The notes: generated by a model from the letters alone, not told the origin. A stretch of 64,000 nt of DNA from JBKEDC01 sp047975205 (GCA_047975205.1 JBKEDC010000037.1:75888-139887); one strand, 5' to 3'. Shown: positions 17,319 through 27,260, numbered from the stretch's first letter. Numbers and translations are program-made.

Positions 17319-17477
17319 ATGAAAAGAACATTTCAACCATCAAACAGAAAACGCAAAAACAAGCATGGTTTTCGCGAAAGAATGGCTACTCCGGGCGGAC
17401 GCTTGGTACTAAAAAGCCGTCGTGCTAAGGGAAGAAAAAAGTTAACAGTTTCTGACGAAGCAAGACACAAACGCTAA
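17319..17477 (+). CDS. rpmH: 50S ribosomal protein L34
   Basis: A 52-residue, very basic protein: MKRTFQPSNRKRKNKHGFRE, then MATPGGRLVLKSRRAKGRKK and a short tail. This is ribosomal protein L34 with its invariant motif order. It is slightly longer than the E. coli form (46 residues), as is common in Bacteroidota. It has a strong promoter and a terminator, so it is monocistronic; dnaA and rnpA are not adjacent. Confidence 0.97.
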   Translation: MKRTFQPSNRKRKNKHGFRERMATPGGRLVLKSRRAKGRKKLTVSDEARHKR

Positions 17478-17504
17478 TAGTTAGCTTTGTTTCAAACAAA
17501 ATAT

Positions 17505-17530
17505 AAGGTGAGGTTTTCCTCACCTTTTTT
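17505..17530 (+). terminator. Intrinsic terminator of rpmH
   Basis: A 9-bp GC-containing stem (AAGGTGAGG with CCTCACCTT), a TTTT loop, then a T tract. Confidence 0.85.
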
Positions 17531-17625
17531 GTTATCATGCTTTTGTCAAAAATCTGAATGTTTATGTCCTTGTTACAAGAATATAGAATTACCGTTCATT
17601 CCTCTTGAAACAAACTCCAATTTGA

Positions 17626-18237
17626 TTAAAAGATAAGCAACAAATGGATGAGAGGAAAACTGAATCCTAGAATAAATCCGACATAAACTTGGGCGGGAGT
17701 ATGTCTTTCCAATAATAACCGCGAAGTACCTATCAAACCTGCCAATATAATAAAGACCGCAGCCAACATAAACACATTCCATGCAATTACCCCACAAATT
17801 CCAAAGAAAATACCTAAGAATCCACCAATACCTGCCATGTGGGCACTAATCTTCCATCGAAGATTTATTAATTGAATAGCACACACAATTAAAGCACAAA
17901 CGATAAGCAATTGCGAATAAATAGAACTGACCGGCAAATGTCGAAGTAAATAAGCTCCGATAAAATAACTCATAATGGTAAAAAACAACGGATATATCCT
18001 ATCTTTTCTGTCGTGCAAATTCAGCTTACGATGAATAAAAAGTTGCATTAATAAAATGGAAACTAGAGGAAGGAATAGCGTCGTTATTACTATCTCCAAT
18101 ATTATGGTTCGAATTATTTCCGGCGATAAGTGAGCAAAAAATGCACCACTAAACAACAACATCATGTAGCCATAAGTAGGCAACAAAATAGGATGGAAGA
18201 TTATTGATATTAATTTAGCAAAAGCTTTCATAAACAT
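17626..18237 (-). CDS. PAP2-like membrane phosphatase
   Basis: A 203-residue membrane protein with about six helices. It carries a divergent PAP2 (type 2 phosphatidic acid phosphatase) signature: DRKDRIYP for the first motif, SAHMAGIGG for the second, and SRLLLERHTPAQVYVG for the third, with the catalytic-type histidines. Related proteins dephosphorylate lipid phosphates or isoprenoid pyrophosphates; the substrate here is unknown. It starts 3 nt after the rpoN stop, so the two are co-transcribed, a frequent arrangement in this phylum. Confidence 0.75.
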   Translation of the reverse strand: MFMKAFAKLISIIFHPILLPTYGYMMLLFSGAFFAHLSPEIIRTIILEIVITTLFLPLVSILLMQLFIHRKLNLHDRKDRIYPLFFTIMSYFIGAYLLRHLPVSSIYSQLLIVCALIVCAIQLINLRWKISAHMAGIGGFLGIFFGICGVIAWNVFMLAAVFIILAGLIGTSRLLLERHTPAQVYVGFILGFSFPLIHLLLIF

Positions 18238-18240
18238 AGA

Positions 18241-19671
18241 TTATAATTGACGACGAAGTCGAGCCACAGGGATCGACAATTGCTCGCGATATTTAGATAC
18301 AGTTCTCCGATTAATAGAGTAATCTTGACCATTAACTAAGTCTGTAATCTTTTCATCAGTAAGTGGTTTTGATTTATCCTCTGCATCTATAATATCTCGA
18401 ATAAGCTGCATAATTACCTTATTAGAACTGCGTTCTCCATTATCTTTTTCTACTCCTTCCGAAAAAAGCGATTTCAATGCTACCATTCCAAAATGAGTTT
18501 GAATATATTTTGATTGACGCATACGTGATATTGTAGAGATATCCAAATTGGTTTCATCAGCAATATCCTTAAGTATCATAGGTTTGAGCTTAGTTATATC
18601 ACCTTCTGCAAAATACTCTTTCTGAAATTCAATAATGGCAGACATACAATGAAGTAAAGTGAATTGCCTTGCCTTTATAGCCTCAATAAACCACGCTGCA
18701 TTATCGGCGTTTTTTTTCATAAACTGAAGTGTCTTACTTGCATCAGCATCTTTCTTATTAGCTTGGAGCTCACGCATCATCTCCAGATAATGTGCATTCA
18801 CACATAGATTGGGCACGTTTTGATTATTAACACTTAATACCATCTCACCGTTCTGATATTCCAATAAAAAATCGGGAATAATAGTGAGCGAATTCTTTTG
18901 CCCGTCAGCAGCAGCACTTCCCGGTTTTGGATTGAGCTTATGTATTTCATCCAAAGCTTGCTTGAGCTCCTCTTGTGATAAATGCAAATTCTTCTGAATT
19001 TTATTGTAAGAGCGGTGTGAAAGCAAGTCAAAATATTTCTCTATAATCTTAATTGCCAGCAGTATTGAATTATTACTTTCTTTCCTATTAAGCTGTAAGC
19101 TCAAACATTCTTTTAAACTTCTAGCACCAACCCCGGCAGGATCCAGACTTTGAATAATGTGCAGCAACGATTCTATCTTTGCTTCTTCTACTTCTAGATT
19201 GAGATTGAAGGCTAAGTCATCAACAATAGCATAAATATCTCTATGCAAGTAGCCTTCTTCATCAATGTTACCCACAATGTATTCAGCTAATTGCATGTCT
19301 TCATCAGTTAAGTTTACTAAACGAAGCTGTTCAAGCAATGTATCATGGAAGCTGACTGAATTTAATACAGCATAATCTGTTTGCACATCATTTATCGAGC
19401 GATTATTAACATGCAACTTATATTCGGGAATATCATCAGGATCTACAAAGTCTTCCAATGTGTATTCATCTGTATTTGAAGACTCTACTTCTTCAACATT
19501 AGAATCTTCCGAAGGATTTTCATCTACCTCTAGTAGCGGGTTTTCTTCAAGCTCCCTTTTGATGCGCTGCTCCAGCTCCATAGTCGGGACTTCCAACAAT
19601 TGAATCAGCTGAATTTGCTGAGGAGATAATCGTTGGAGCATCTTCTGTTGTAAACTTAATTTCTGACTCAT
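18241..19671 (-). CDS. rpoN: RNA polymerase sigma-54 factor RpoN
   Basis: A 476-residue sigma-54. The glutamine-rich N-terminal activator-interaction region (LQQKMLQRLSPQQIQLIQLL) is intact. An acidic linker (about residues 45-80) and core-binding domain follow, and the RpoN box INRRTVSKYREQL, which contacts the -24 element, is at the C-terminus. Full length. The window has no sigma-54 activator. Followed directly by the PAP2-like gene. Confidence 0.96.
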   Translation of the reverse strand: MSQKLSLQQKMLQRLSPQQIQLIQLLEVPTMELEQRIKRELEENPLLEVDENPSEDSNVEEVESSNTDEYTLEDFVDPDDIPEYKLHVNNRSINDVQTDYAVLNSVSFHDTLLEQLRLVNLTDEDMQLAEYIVGNIDEEGYLHRDIYAIVDDLAFNLNLEVEEAKIESLLHIIQSLDPAGVGARSLKECLSLQLNRKESNNSILLAIKIIEKYFDLLSHRSYNKIQKNLHLSQEELKQALDEIHKLNPKPGSAAADGQKNSLTIIPDFLLEYQNGEMVLSVNNQNVPNLCVNAHYLEMMRELQANKKDADASKTLQFMKKNADNAAWFIEAIKARQFTLLHCMSAIIEFQKEYFAEGDITKLKPMILKDIADETNLDISTISRMRQSKYIQTHFGMVALKSLFSEGVEKDNGERSSNKVIMQLIRDIIDAEDKSKPLTDEKITDLVNGQDYSINRRTVSKYREQLSIPVARLRRQL

Positions 19672-19716
19672 TAACTCATCCTAAAAAGTTACTTTCTCAA
19701 ATTTATGATTTTCTCC

Positions 19717-20490
19717 TTAGCAACAAGCCAAGATAGTGGGAATATCTGCTAATTTCTCTGCGTGAAAACAGCTTATTTTCTTTGTAAATTTCAACTCTAA
19801 ACTTAAATAACCCGTCTCTTGGCAAGCTTGTATAATCTCCGGATAATCCGGTTTAGATTCTTGAAATAGAATAGTATCCATGCCAAAATTTATAGCACCC
19901 AACACATCATTTTTCCAATCATCTCCAATCATGATGGATTGCGTTTTGCGTGCATTCGAATTTTTTAATGCATACTCAAAAACTGCAGGTTTAGGTTTGG
20001 GAGATCCTACCATTTCGGAAAGAGTGACAGATTGAAAATAAGAATCAATACCTGCTGATTGCAACTTCCTCATCTGTACCTCAATAAATCCATTACTAAT
20101 GATATGCAATAGATATCCCTGCTCTCTCAACATGTCTAACATATGGACACAACCCGGAAATAATTTTTTCTGTTCTCCCATAAATTTCAGATATAGTTCA
20201 TTAGCATCTTCAGCTTTCACATGGGTAATTTCAAAATGAGTAAAAGGTTCTGAAAAACGGCGTTCACTTAGCTCTGCTTTACTTGTTATTCCTTGTCGAT
20301 ACTCCTCCCACAATCTATCGTTTACTTGCTCATAAAAATCAAAGAATATTTCAAATGATGGCAATTGATTAAGGATTTGAAGCTGTTCTAGGCAACACCT
20401 CATAGATTCTGCAGAATTCGTTTTAAAATCCCATAGTGTGTGGTCGAGGTCGAAAAACAAATGTTTGTATTTATGCTGTGTGTTAATCAT
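19717..20490 (-). CDS. YjjG-type HAD pyrimidine nucleotidase
   Basis: A 257-residue haloacid dehalogenase-type phosphatase. Motif I is FFDLDHTLWDF, motif II IISNGF, motif III lysine in GSPKPKPAVFEYAL, and motif IV IMIGDDWKNDVLGA. It most resembles YjjG-type noncanonical pyrimidine nucleotidases. The start at 20490 (MINTQHKYKHLFFDLDHT) is preferred over the ATG two codons upstream. The last 25-30 residues (ending DIPTILACC) extend beyond the usual family C-terminus and look unrelated to it. Confidence 0.82.
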   Translation of the reverse strand: MINTQHKYKHLFFDLDHTLWDFKTNSAESMRCCLEQLQILNQLPSFEIFFDFYEQVNDRLWEEYRQGITSKAELSERRFSEPFTHFEITHVKAEDANELYLKFMGEQKKLFPGCVHMLDMLREQGYLLHIISNGFIEVQMRKLQSAGIDSYFQSVTLSEMVGSPKPKPAVFEYALKNSNARKTQSIMIGDDWKNDVLGAINFGMDTILFQESKPDYPEIIQACQETGYLSLELKFTKKISCFHAEKLADIPTILACC

Positions 20491-20536
20491 GGGCAAATAC
20501 TATAATTTCAGCTCGCTAAGGTAATGATATATAGAC

Positions 20537-20569
20537 ATAAAAAAAGCAAGTCTGAATAGACTTGCTTTT
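20537..20569 (-). terminator. Intrinsic terminator after the small outer-membrane protein gene
   Basis: A 12-bp stem (20542-20553 with 20558-20569), loop GAAT, with a T run on the minus strand side. It separates the gene at 20590 from the HAD gene. Confidence 0.8.
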
Positions 20570-20589
20570 AATTATACTTTATTTAGTAC

Positions 20590-21021
20590 TTAGAAAACAT
20601 AGCGCAAGTTAATGCCGAAGCCTCCCCAGTTAAAATCTGTATCTTCTACAATCCAGAATGTAGGACGATAATCAACACCTATAGCCAATGGAAATTTGAA
20701 GTGGTATTCCATACCGGCTTCACCGGAAACACCAAAACCAAACCAATTGTCACCAAAGTGCATAGACGGACCAAAACCGGCATACCAGTTTAAACCTTCC
20801 ACATTACCTACCGGGCGATAAAGAAGATCCCATAGTGCATCGATACCTACTCCGCTTCCAAAGTTTAAGTTCGTATGCAAACGACTGAATTGTCCTAAAC
20901 CAAATACCGCATCAACTGCCACATTGTTACCTGAAGAGTCACCGAAACGGATACCTACTTCTTGTGCATTCACAGTTGTGAAACCAATTAGTGCAACTGC
21001 CACTAGTAATAACTTTTTCAT
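20590..21021 (-). CDS. Small outer-membrane beta-barrel-like protein
   Basis: A 143-residue secreted protein. The signal peptide is MKKLLLVAVALIGFTTVNAQ. The mature part alternates hydrophobic and polar residues with many glycines and aromatics (VGIRFGD, WYAGFGPSMHFGDNWFGFG) and ends in FGINLRYVF, a terminal aromatic typical of outer-membrane barrels. The short length suggests an eight-strand or smaller barrel. No family name recognised. It is monocistronic with a good terminator. Confidence 0.75.
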   Translation of the reverse strand: MKKLLLVAVALIGFTTVNAQEVGIRFGDSSGNNVAVDAVFGLGQFSRLHTNLNFGSGVGIDALWDLLYRPVGNVEGLNWYAGFGPSMHFGDNWFGFGVSGEAGMEYHFKFPLAIGVDYRPTFWIVEDTDFNWGGFGINLRYVF

Positions 21022-21429
21022 TTTTAATTTATTAAGATTAATATTAAATTTAACAATAATCAGAATGAGCTAAGATATTATATCTTCTTCTTTCTATTTA
21101 GAGTTATATTAAGATACTAACAACGATTAAAAGATATAGTTTATATTTTTTATACGTTCTAGTCTTAAATCTCCGGCGCAAATAAAGCAACTATAATTCA
21201 AATGTTGCAATAATAAAGATATAAAAAACTATATAGTTTTATTTTTATATGGTTTTTTATATAAAAAACATTCCAATAAGTTAAAGGATAGAATGAAAGA
21301 TGAAATCAAGAAAACACTACAATGCATTAAATACCAGCACACTAATAAGAAATGTTATAACATTGAGCCTAAATTAGATTAATTCTATCAAGTCGGCTCT
21401 TTTTAACATATTGCCATATACAAAACCGT
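21022..21429. other. AT-rich intergenic region
   Basis: 408 nt, extremely AT-rich, between the barrel gene start and the mutS stop. It must contain the promoter of the barrel gene, but I cannot pick one. No gene or RNA recognised. Confidence 0.4.
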
Positions 21430-24051
21430 TTACTTCACCCCTGTAATGCGTTTAATATCATTCAACTTATTAAGAGCCTCAATCGGAGTAAGCGAGTTAA
21501 TATCTAAACTGGCAATTTCATCTCGTATAGCTATTAATACAGGGTCATCCATTTGAAAAAAACTGAGCTGCATTCCCTCACGCTGTTCTGCCATCTGCTC
21601 TAATGGCTTCGTAAGGCTTTCTTTCCTATTGTCACCTTCCAGTTGTAACAAAATATCATCGGCACGTTTTACCACACTAGGCGGCATACCTGCCAATTTC
21701 GCTACATGAATACCGAAACTATGATTACTGCCTCCTCGTACCAATTTACGTAAAAAGATGATTTTATTCCCCATTTCTTTTACGCTTACATTGTAGTTCT
21801 TCACCCGAGAAAAGCTCTTCTCCATTTCGTTAAGCTCATGATAATGCGTGGCAAAGAGAGTTTTTGCTTTTGCTTGAGCATGTTCATGAATATATTCTAC
21901 AATCGACCATGCTATAGAAATACCATCGTAAGTTGAAGTTCCTCGCCCCAATTCATCAAGAAGAATCAAACTTCTATCGGAGATGTTATTTAGTATGCTG
22001 GCAGCTTCATTCATTTCTACCATAAAAGTTGATTCACCCAATGATATATTATCCGAAGCTCCTACTCGCGTAAATACTTTATCAACATAACCTATACTTG
22101 CCGATTTTGCCGGCACAAACGAACCCATTTGCGCCATCAAAACGATTAATGCCGTTTGTCGGAGTAAAGCTGATTTACCTGCCATATTCGGACCTGTAAT
22201 AATAATGATTTGTTGATCATCTTGATTAAGCTGCACAGTATTACTCACATATTCCTCGCCAATAGGCAGTTGTTTTTCTATTACCGGATGCCTTCCTTCT
22301 TGAATATCCAACACTGTTGAATTATCTAATTGTGGCTTCACATAGTCATTTTCTATAGCACCGGCTGCAAACGACCACAGGCAATCAAGCTTTGCCAACA
22401 CTGCTGCATCCAGCTGAATAAGTTGGATATAATCATTCAATGCAAGTACTAAATTCTGATACAAGCTACTTTCTAGAATGGCTATTTTTTCTTCTGCTCC
22501 TAAAATTTTATTCTCGTATTCTTTTAGTTCTTCGGTAATGTATCTTTCTGCACTCACTAAAGTTTGCTTTCTAATCCATTCCTCGGGCACTTTATCTTTA
22601 TGTGTATTTCGCACCTCAATGTAATAGCCGAACACATTATTAAAGGCTATTTTAAGCGACGGGATGCCTGTACGCTCCGATTCACGCTCTTGCATTTGCT
22701 GCAAAAAGTTTTTCCCCGAATGTGCCAGACTACGAAGCTCGTCAAGTTCTGCCGAAACCCCGGAATTGATGACATTTCCTTTATTTAAAATACTCGGTGC
22801 ATCCTCTGAAATTTCGCGTTCGATACGCTCCCTGATACTTATACAAGGGTTTAATTGTTCCGACAATCGATTTAATACCGAATTATCTACACTTTGCGTC
22901 ATTAGCTGTATAGGCTCAATGGCTGATAAAGCTCTTCGCAGCTGCACCAACTCTCGGGGGTTGATACGCCCCACTGCCACCTTTGATATAATACGCTCCA
23001 AATCGCCCACTTGACACAAGTGATTTTGCATATCATTACGAAGTTCAACATTGTCTTTCAAACAGCTTACTACTGAAAGACGATCATTTATGGCTGCCAC
23101 ATCCTTTAAAGGTAAAGTTATCCATCGTCTCAATAAGCGGGCTCCCATCGGAGTATTCGTTTTATCCAACACCTGCACTAGAGTTTTAGCACCGTCATTC
23201 AGGGAGCCAAACAATTCTAAATTACGAATAGTAAATCGATCCAACCATACATATTTATCCTCCTCGATACGTGATATTGCCGATATGTGCCCTATTTGTT
23301 TGTGCTGTGTAATATCAAGATAATGCAAAATAGCACCCGATGCAATAATGGCCAATCCCAAATCCTGCACGCCATATCCTTTCAATGATTTTGTTTGAAA
23401 ATGGCGCAATAATCGGTCGGTTGCAGCTTCGGTAGTATATATCCATTCGTCAAGGGCGAAAGTATAAAACTTATTTCCAAAGTGTTGTTCAAATTCAGAA
23501 GTATAACCTTTCTGATACAACACTTCTTTAGGCGAGAACGAATTCAACAATTTATCGATGTAATCAAAAGAACCTTCAGCGGTTAGAAACTCACCGGTTG
23601 AAATATCTAAAAATGCTACTCCTGCAACGCGTTTATTCATATAAATCGATGCTAAGAAGTTATTCTCTCGATTTTCTAAAATATTATCATTGATAGATAC
23701 TCCGGGTGTAACTAGTTCTGTAATTCCTCGCTTAACAATCTTTTTGGTTTTCTTAGGGTCTTCTAGTTGCTCACAAATAGCTACACGCTGACCGGCTCTA
23801 ACCAACTTGGGTAAATAAGTATCGAGTGAATGATAAGGAAAACCTGCTAACTCCACAAAGCTGGCTGCCCCATTAGCTCTTTTCGTCAGCGTGATACCCA
23901 ATATATCAGAAGCACGAATGGCATCCTCTCCAAAAGTTTCATAGAAATCGCCCACTCGAAACAATAAAATTGCATCAGGATGTTTTGCTTTAACTGCATA
24001 GTATTGTTTCATGAGTGGAGTTTCCACATATTTCTTCTCTTGCTTAGCCAC
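21430..24051 (-). CDS. mutS: DNA mismatch repair ATPase MutS
   Basis: An 873-residue MutS, which binds mismatches and starts methyl-independent repair with MutL in this phylum. The N-terminal mismatch-binding motif is DAILLFRVGDFYETFGEDA, with the Phe-x-Glu reading head. The ATPase has Walker A TGPNMAGKSALLRQ (about residue 617), DELGRGTSTYDG (Walker B) and FATHYHEL. The start is GTG. A -7 element lies about 30 nt upstream. Stand-alone gene. Confidence 0.97.
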   Translation of the reverse strand: MAKQEKKYVETPLMKQYYAVKAKHPDAILLFRVGDFYETFGEDAIRASDILGITLTKRANGAASFVELAGFPYHSLDTYLPKLVRAGQRVAICEQLEDPKKTKKIVKRGITELVTPGVSINDNILENRENNFLASIYMNKRVAGVAFLDISTGEFLTAEGSFDYIDKLLNSFSPKEVLYQKGYTSEFEQHFGNKFYTFALDEWIYTTEAATDRLLRHFQTKSLKGYGVQDLGLAIIASGAILHYLDITQHKQIGHISAISRIEEDKYVWLDRFTIRNLELFGSLNDGAKTLVQVLDKTNTPMGARLLRRWITLPLKDVAAINDRLSVVSCLKDNVELRNDMQNHLCQVGDLERIISKVAVGRINPRELVQLRRALSAIEPIQLMTQSVDNSVLNRLSEQLNPCISIRERIEREISEDAPSILNKGNVINSGVSAELDELRSLAHSGKNFLQQMQERESERTGIPSLKIAFNNVFGYYIEVRNTHKDKVPEEWIRKQTLVSAERYITEELKEYENKILGAEEKIAILESSLYQNLVLALNDYIQLIQLDAAVLAKLDCLWSFAAGAIENDYVKPQLDNSTVLDIQEGRHPVIEKQLPIGEEYVSNTVQLNQDDQQIIIITGPNMAGKSALLRQTALIVLMAQMGSFVPAKSASIGYVDKVFTRVGASDNISLGESTFMVEMNEAASILNNISDRSLILLDELGRGTSTYDGISIAWSIVEYIHEHAQAKAKTLFATHYHELNEMEKSFSRVKNYNVSVKEMGNKIIFLRKLVRGGSNHSFGIHVAKLAGMPPSVVKRADDILLQLEGDNRKESLTKPLEQMAEQREGMQLSFFQMDDPVLIAIRDEIASLDINSLTPIEALNKLNDIKRITGVK

Positions 24052-24080
24052 AGTCGTTCTTTTTCAATTATTTCTAATAG

Positions 24081-24088
24081 CAAAGATA
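24081..24088 (-). promoter_or_regulatory. -7 promoter element of mutS
   Basis: The minus strand reads TATCTTTG, matching TAnnTTTG, 29 nt before the GTG start. No clear -33 partner. Confidence 0.45.
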
Positions 24089-24244
24089 ATAATTGTTACT
24101 ACAACATCATATTGCATAAAAATTCAAGTTATGCAGCTTTCAAAAACGTATCGTAATAGAAGTTTAATTTGGTTAATAAAAAACAATTAAATATATTGCA
24201 AATGGCAGAACATGAATTCATTTTATTTCAAAACTACAATACAG

Positions 24245-24838
24245 ATGAAAACAAAATTTATAGCCCTATCTATCTTATTTATTACATTAATCAATACAGG
24301 CACTACTTACGGGCAGCCTCATGAGTTTTCCAAAAATAGTATAAAGATTGGCTTTGGTTGCGGAGTATCTATGGGAAATGACACAGAGGGAATCGGAATG
24401 GTTTACTCTGTCGGATATCAACGAGAAATATGGAAAGATCGTCTGCGTTTAAACCCAAATTTCAGCATCGGGCATTATTCTTCTTGGCAGATTCTAGATG
24501 CTCCCGATCAATTCTTTAATGCTATAAATTTAGACACCAAGCTTTTTTACGACCTCATAAAGGTAAAAACTTTCTCTTTGGTTGTTGGTTGCGGAACGCT
24601 CATAAATAATTCAAAGGGATGCAAAGGTCCGGAAGTATATGATGACGAAGATTACGATACACCGTTAAATGCAGGATACACCAATAATTTCCATTTTGGA
24701 GGATATTTAGGTGCCGGATTTCGGATTAATTCACCAAATAAAAGAACTGTCATTAATATTATGCCATTTAATCTTCATTTTGGAAACAACTATTTCGCAG
24801 AGCTTCATGCCAAAATTGAATTAGATTTTAAATTTTGA
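24245..24838 (+). CDS. Secreted outer-membrane-like protein of unknown function
   Basis: A 197-residue protein started at the ATG at 24245, which gives a proper signal peptide (MKTKFIALSILFITLINTG, cleavage near TYGQ). The longer frame from 24212 would bury the signal. The mature part is beta-rich with glycine and aromatic residues (IKIGFGCGVSMGN, FHFGGYLGAGFRIN) and ends IELDFKF, consistent with a small outer-membrane barrel. A short acidic loop (VYDDEDYD) lies near residue 143. No family recognised. Confidence 0.7.
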   Translation: MKTKFIALSILFITLINTGTTYGQPHEFSKNSIKIGFGCGVSMGNDTEGIGMVYSVGYQREIWKDRLRLNPNFSIGHYSSWQILDAPDQFFNAINLDTKLFYDLIKVKTFSLVVGCGTLINNSKGCKGPEVYDDEDYDTPLNAGYTNNFHFGGYLGAGFRINSPNKRTVINIMPFNLHFGNNYFAELHAKIELDFKF

Positions 24839-24872
24839 AAGCCGTATTAATCTACCAAACGGCGAGAAACTA

Positions 24873-24905
24873 AAGCTCCCGACTATTTATAATAATCGGG
24901 AGCTT
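24873..24905. terminator. Hairpin between convergent genes
   Basis: A 10-bp stem (AAGCTCCCGA with TCGGGAGCTT) around an AT-rich loop, located between the ends of convergent genes at 24838 and 24928. The T tract is weak on both sides, so it is a probable bidirectional terminator only. Confidence 0.5.
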
Positions 24906-24927
24906 CAAGATTTATTATAGCTTTATA

Positions 24928-25455
24928 CTAAACTGCAGCTATTTTGATAACCAACTTCTTCACCGACTCCGACACGTCATCCTTAATACAAGGACGATGT
25001 AAATCGGAGGGAAAGAATAAAAAGTAAGTTTCCGAATTAGCCGGATAAATAGCCCCGGTATTCTCACCGTAGAAAATCACATCTTTTTCGGCATTATATG
25101 TGCCGGCATTTTTAGCATCAGACAGTGGCATAATGCCCATTCGTTCCTTGCCTGATATAACATATTGCACATCAATAAAGTTTTCATGAGCTTCCCAACG
25201 TGCATTCTCAGGCTCTTTCGAATTGTATTCTTGAATATTAGCAATAAGTTTGCCATCAACCAAAGGGTATTTACCTACCTCTAAAGCTTTTAAATCAGTT
25301 TGCATGAATTGGAAAGCTTTTTTCCACAACTCGCTATTGGCATGATACTGCTTATAGAATTCTTCCACATTAACCGATGGGTGCAGCTGGAGATTTAAAC
25401 CTTCCGCCCAATTACCCTCATCAAACCACTCTTGTGCTTTCGTCATGACAGGCAA
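24928..25455 (-). CDS. YhcH/YjgK/YiaL family protein
   Basis: A 175-residue cupin-like protein of the YhcH/YjgK/YiaL (DUF386) family, often annotated as a beta-galactosidase beta-subunit-like or sugar-metabolism protein. Family landmarks are the ENARWEAHENFIDVQYVISG segment with metal-ligand-type His and Glu, followed by GAIYPANSETYFLFFPSDLHRP. It lies 2 nt after the adk stop, the third gene of an hpt-adk-yhcH unit. The substrate is not known. Confidence 0.88.
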   Translation of the reverse strand: MPVMTKAQEWFDEGNWAEGLNLQLHPSVNVEEFYKQYHANSELWKKAFQFMQTDLKALEVGKYPLVDGKLIANIQEYNSKEPENARWEAHENFIDVQYVISGKERMGIMPLSDAKNAGTYNAEKDVIFYGENTGAIYPANSETYFLFFPSDLHRPCIKDDVSESVKKLVIKIAAV

Positions 25456-25457
25456 GT

Positions 25458-26030
25458 TTATAATGTCTTAATCGCATCGGTTAAACGACCGGCAATCTCA
25501 TCGATTGTTCCCATACCTTTAATACCTACATGTTTGTTTTGAGCTGCAAAGTACTCTTTTAAAGGAAGGGTTTTATTGTTATACTCATTTATGCGGTTTT
25601 CAATAATTGATTGATCTTGATCATCAGAACGTCCTGAAGTTTTACCTCGATTCAATAGGCGTGCTATCAATTCTTCTTTTTCTACTTCTAGGCTCAACAT
25701 TGCCGATACCGGTGTGTTGTTTTCATTCAACAGCACATCAAGAGCTTCTGCTTGTGCCACGGTGCGAGGGAAGCCATCGAAAATAAAGCCTTTAGCATCG
25801 GCATTTTCGGCAAATTTATTTTTAATCATGCCAATTACAATGTCATCCGACACTAACTGCCCTTTATCCATAATGCTTTTAGCTTTCAAGCCCAACTCTG
25901 TTCCTGCGGCAATTTCACCACGAAGCAAATCGCCTGTTGAAAGGTGGATTAAGCCAAAATTTTCAATTAGGAACTCTGCCTGAGTGCCTTTACCTGCTCC
26001 CGGAGGACCGAAAAGAATTAAGTTTAACAT
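25458..26030 (-). CDS. adk: Adenylate kinase
   Basis: A 190-residue adenylate kinase (AMP + ATP to 2 ADP). The P-loop is FGPPGAGKGTQAEFL, followed by HLSTGDLLRGEIAAG and the AMP-binding DGFPRTVAQAEAL. The LID is the short, zinc-free form (RGKTSGRSDDQDQ). I start at 26030 (MLNLILFGPPG), because the 15 codons upstream in frame are not family-like. It sits 19 nt after the hpt stop. Confidence 0.96.
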   Translation of the reverse strand: MLNLILFGPPGAGKGTQAEFLIENFGLIHLSTGDLLRGEIAAGTELGLKAKSIMDKGQLVSDDIVIGMIKNKFAENADAKGFIFDGFPRTVAQAEALDVLLNENNTPVSAMLSLEVEKEELIARLLNRGKTSGRSDDQDQSIIENRINEYNNKTLPLKEYFAAQNKHVGIKGMGTIDEIAGRLTDAIKTL

Positions 26031-26049
26031 CTTGTTTTTATGTTTTGTG

Positions 26050-26589
26050 TTATTCAACAATCTTATAAATATCAATGAGGTTTCGTCCTCTTCCGTCGTA
26101 ATCTAAACCATAACCCACAATAAATTTTGTAGGAATTTCAAGCCCCACATAATCAAGCTCCACCTCAAGCTGAAGAGCATCGGGTTTAAGCAAAAGCGTT
26201 GCCACTTTAATTTCTGCCGGATTCATAAGCTTCAATTGTTCTGTCACCTTTTGAATAGTAATACCGGTATCTACAATATCCTCAAGTATCACGATGGTTC
26301 GGCCTTCAATATCCTCATTTAAGCCGATAAGTTCTTTCACATTACCTGTTGTTGACGTTCCTTCATAGGAAGCAAATTTCACAAAGGTAATTTCTGCTTC
26401 CAACGTATTAATGCGTTTGAATACTTCGGTGGCGAATAAAAATGCTCCATTTAATATGCAAAGGAACAGTGGTTTCTTTCCCTCTAAGTCGGCATTCATT
26501 TTATCGGCGATACGTTCAATGTTCGCACGTATTTTTTCATATGGAATGAAAAGTTCGAATTCTTTGTCGTGGATTTTAATCTTTTCCAT
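26050..26589 (-). CDS. hpt: Hypoxanthine phosphoribosyltransferase
   Basis: A 179-residue purine salvage enzyme that converts hypoxanthine or guanine plus PRPP to IMP or GMP. The PRPP-binding motif is VILEDIVDTGITIQK (about residue 93). FVGYGLDYDGRGRNL near the C-terminus and the flexible-loop segment KFASYEGTSTTGN are also typical. First gene of the hpt-adk-yhcH unit. A short palindrome (CGGATA/TATCCG, 26621-26635) lies 32 nt upstream and could be an operator, which is a guess. Confidence 0.94.
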   Translation of the reverse strand: MEKIKIHDKEFELFIPYEKIRANIERIADKMNADLEGKKPLFLCILNGAFLFATEVFKRINTLEAEITFVKFASYEGTSTTGNVKELIGLNEDIEGRTIVILEDIVDTGITIQKVTEQLKLMNPAEIKVATLLLKPDALQLEVELDYVGLEIPTKFIVGYGLDYDGRGRNLIDIYKIVE

Positions 26590-27260
26590 CTGGTTTTACT
26601 TTTATGTGGTGATTTACTTCCGGATAAATTATCCGTCGAAATATCAGCTTTTAAAAGCGTACAAAGAAAATAAATATTGGGCTATTTTGTTGAATATTTG
26701 AGGCGAAAGATTGAAATATTTATAAAATAATTCGCCTTCTCAAATCTTGGCATCGAAATTACTCAAAAACGAAGGTCTTATTTCGTGTGCCTTCGGTTTG
26801 TTTTTTCGCAGTCAGATGGAAATCTCTTATCCTAGTCATACTCTTGTGTGAAAATCAATACTCATGGTTCATTTTATGAATACACCTGAACCGACAATAT
26901 TTTGATTCACCTACATTATACATTGATAATAAAATACTTAGGATAAAATATATTTTCATAATTGATTTGAATTCTTAATTACTCCTTTGTTTAAGCAGCT
27001 TATTTATTGCAGCATATCGGGTTAAAAAACTGTTTTGATACGTATCTTATATCGAGTATTGAATGAAAAAATGCAAATAGGCCCTATTCTCCATAAAGAA
27101 TAAGTAGAAATACTTTCGGGAAGCGTATTTACTTTTAAAGAATAGAGATAAAAAACATTTTTAGTGTTTATTCTGCACTAATAATAGACTGATAAATCCA
27201 AAACACTATTTACAATAGTTCGTAATATTATTTTTCTTTCCCGGAATTTACAGAAAGTAA
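26590..27260. other. AT-rich gap between core genes and the pectin locus
   Basis: About 670 nt with no gene that I can support. It contains the hpt upstream region and otherwise featureless AT-rich sequence. It marks the boundary between the core genes and the polysaccharide locus. Confidence 0.4.
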
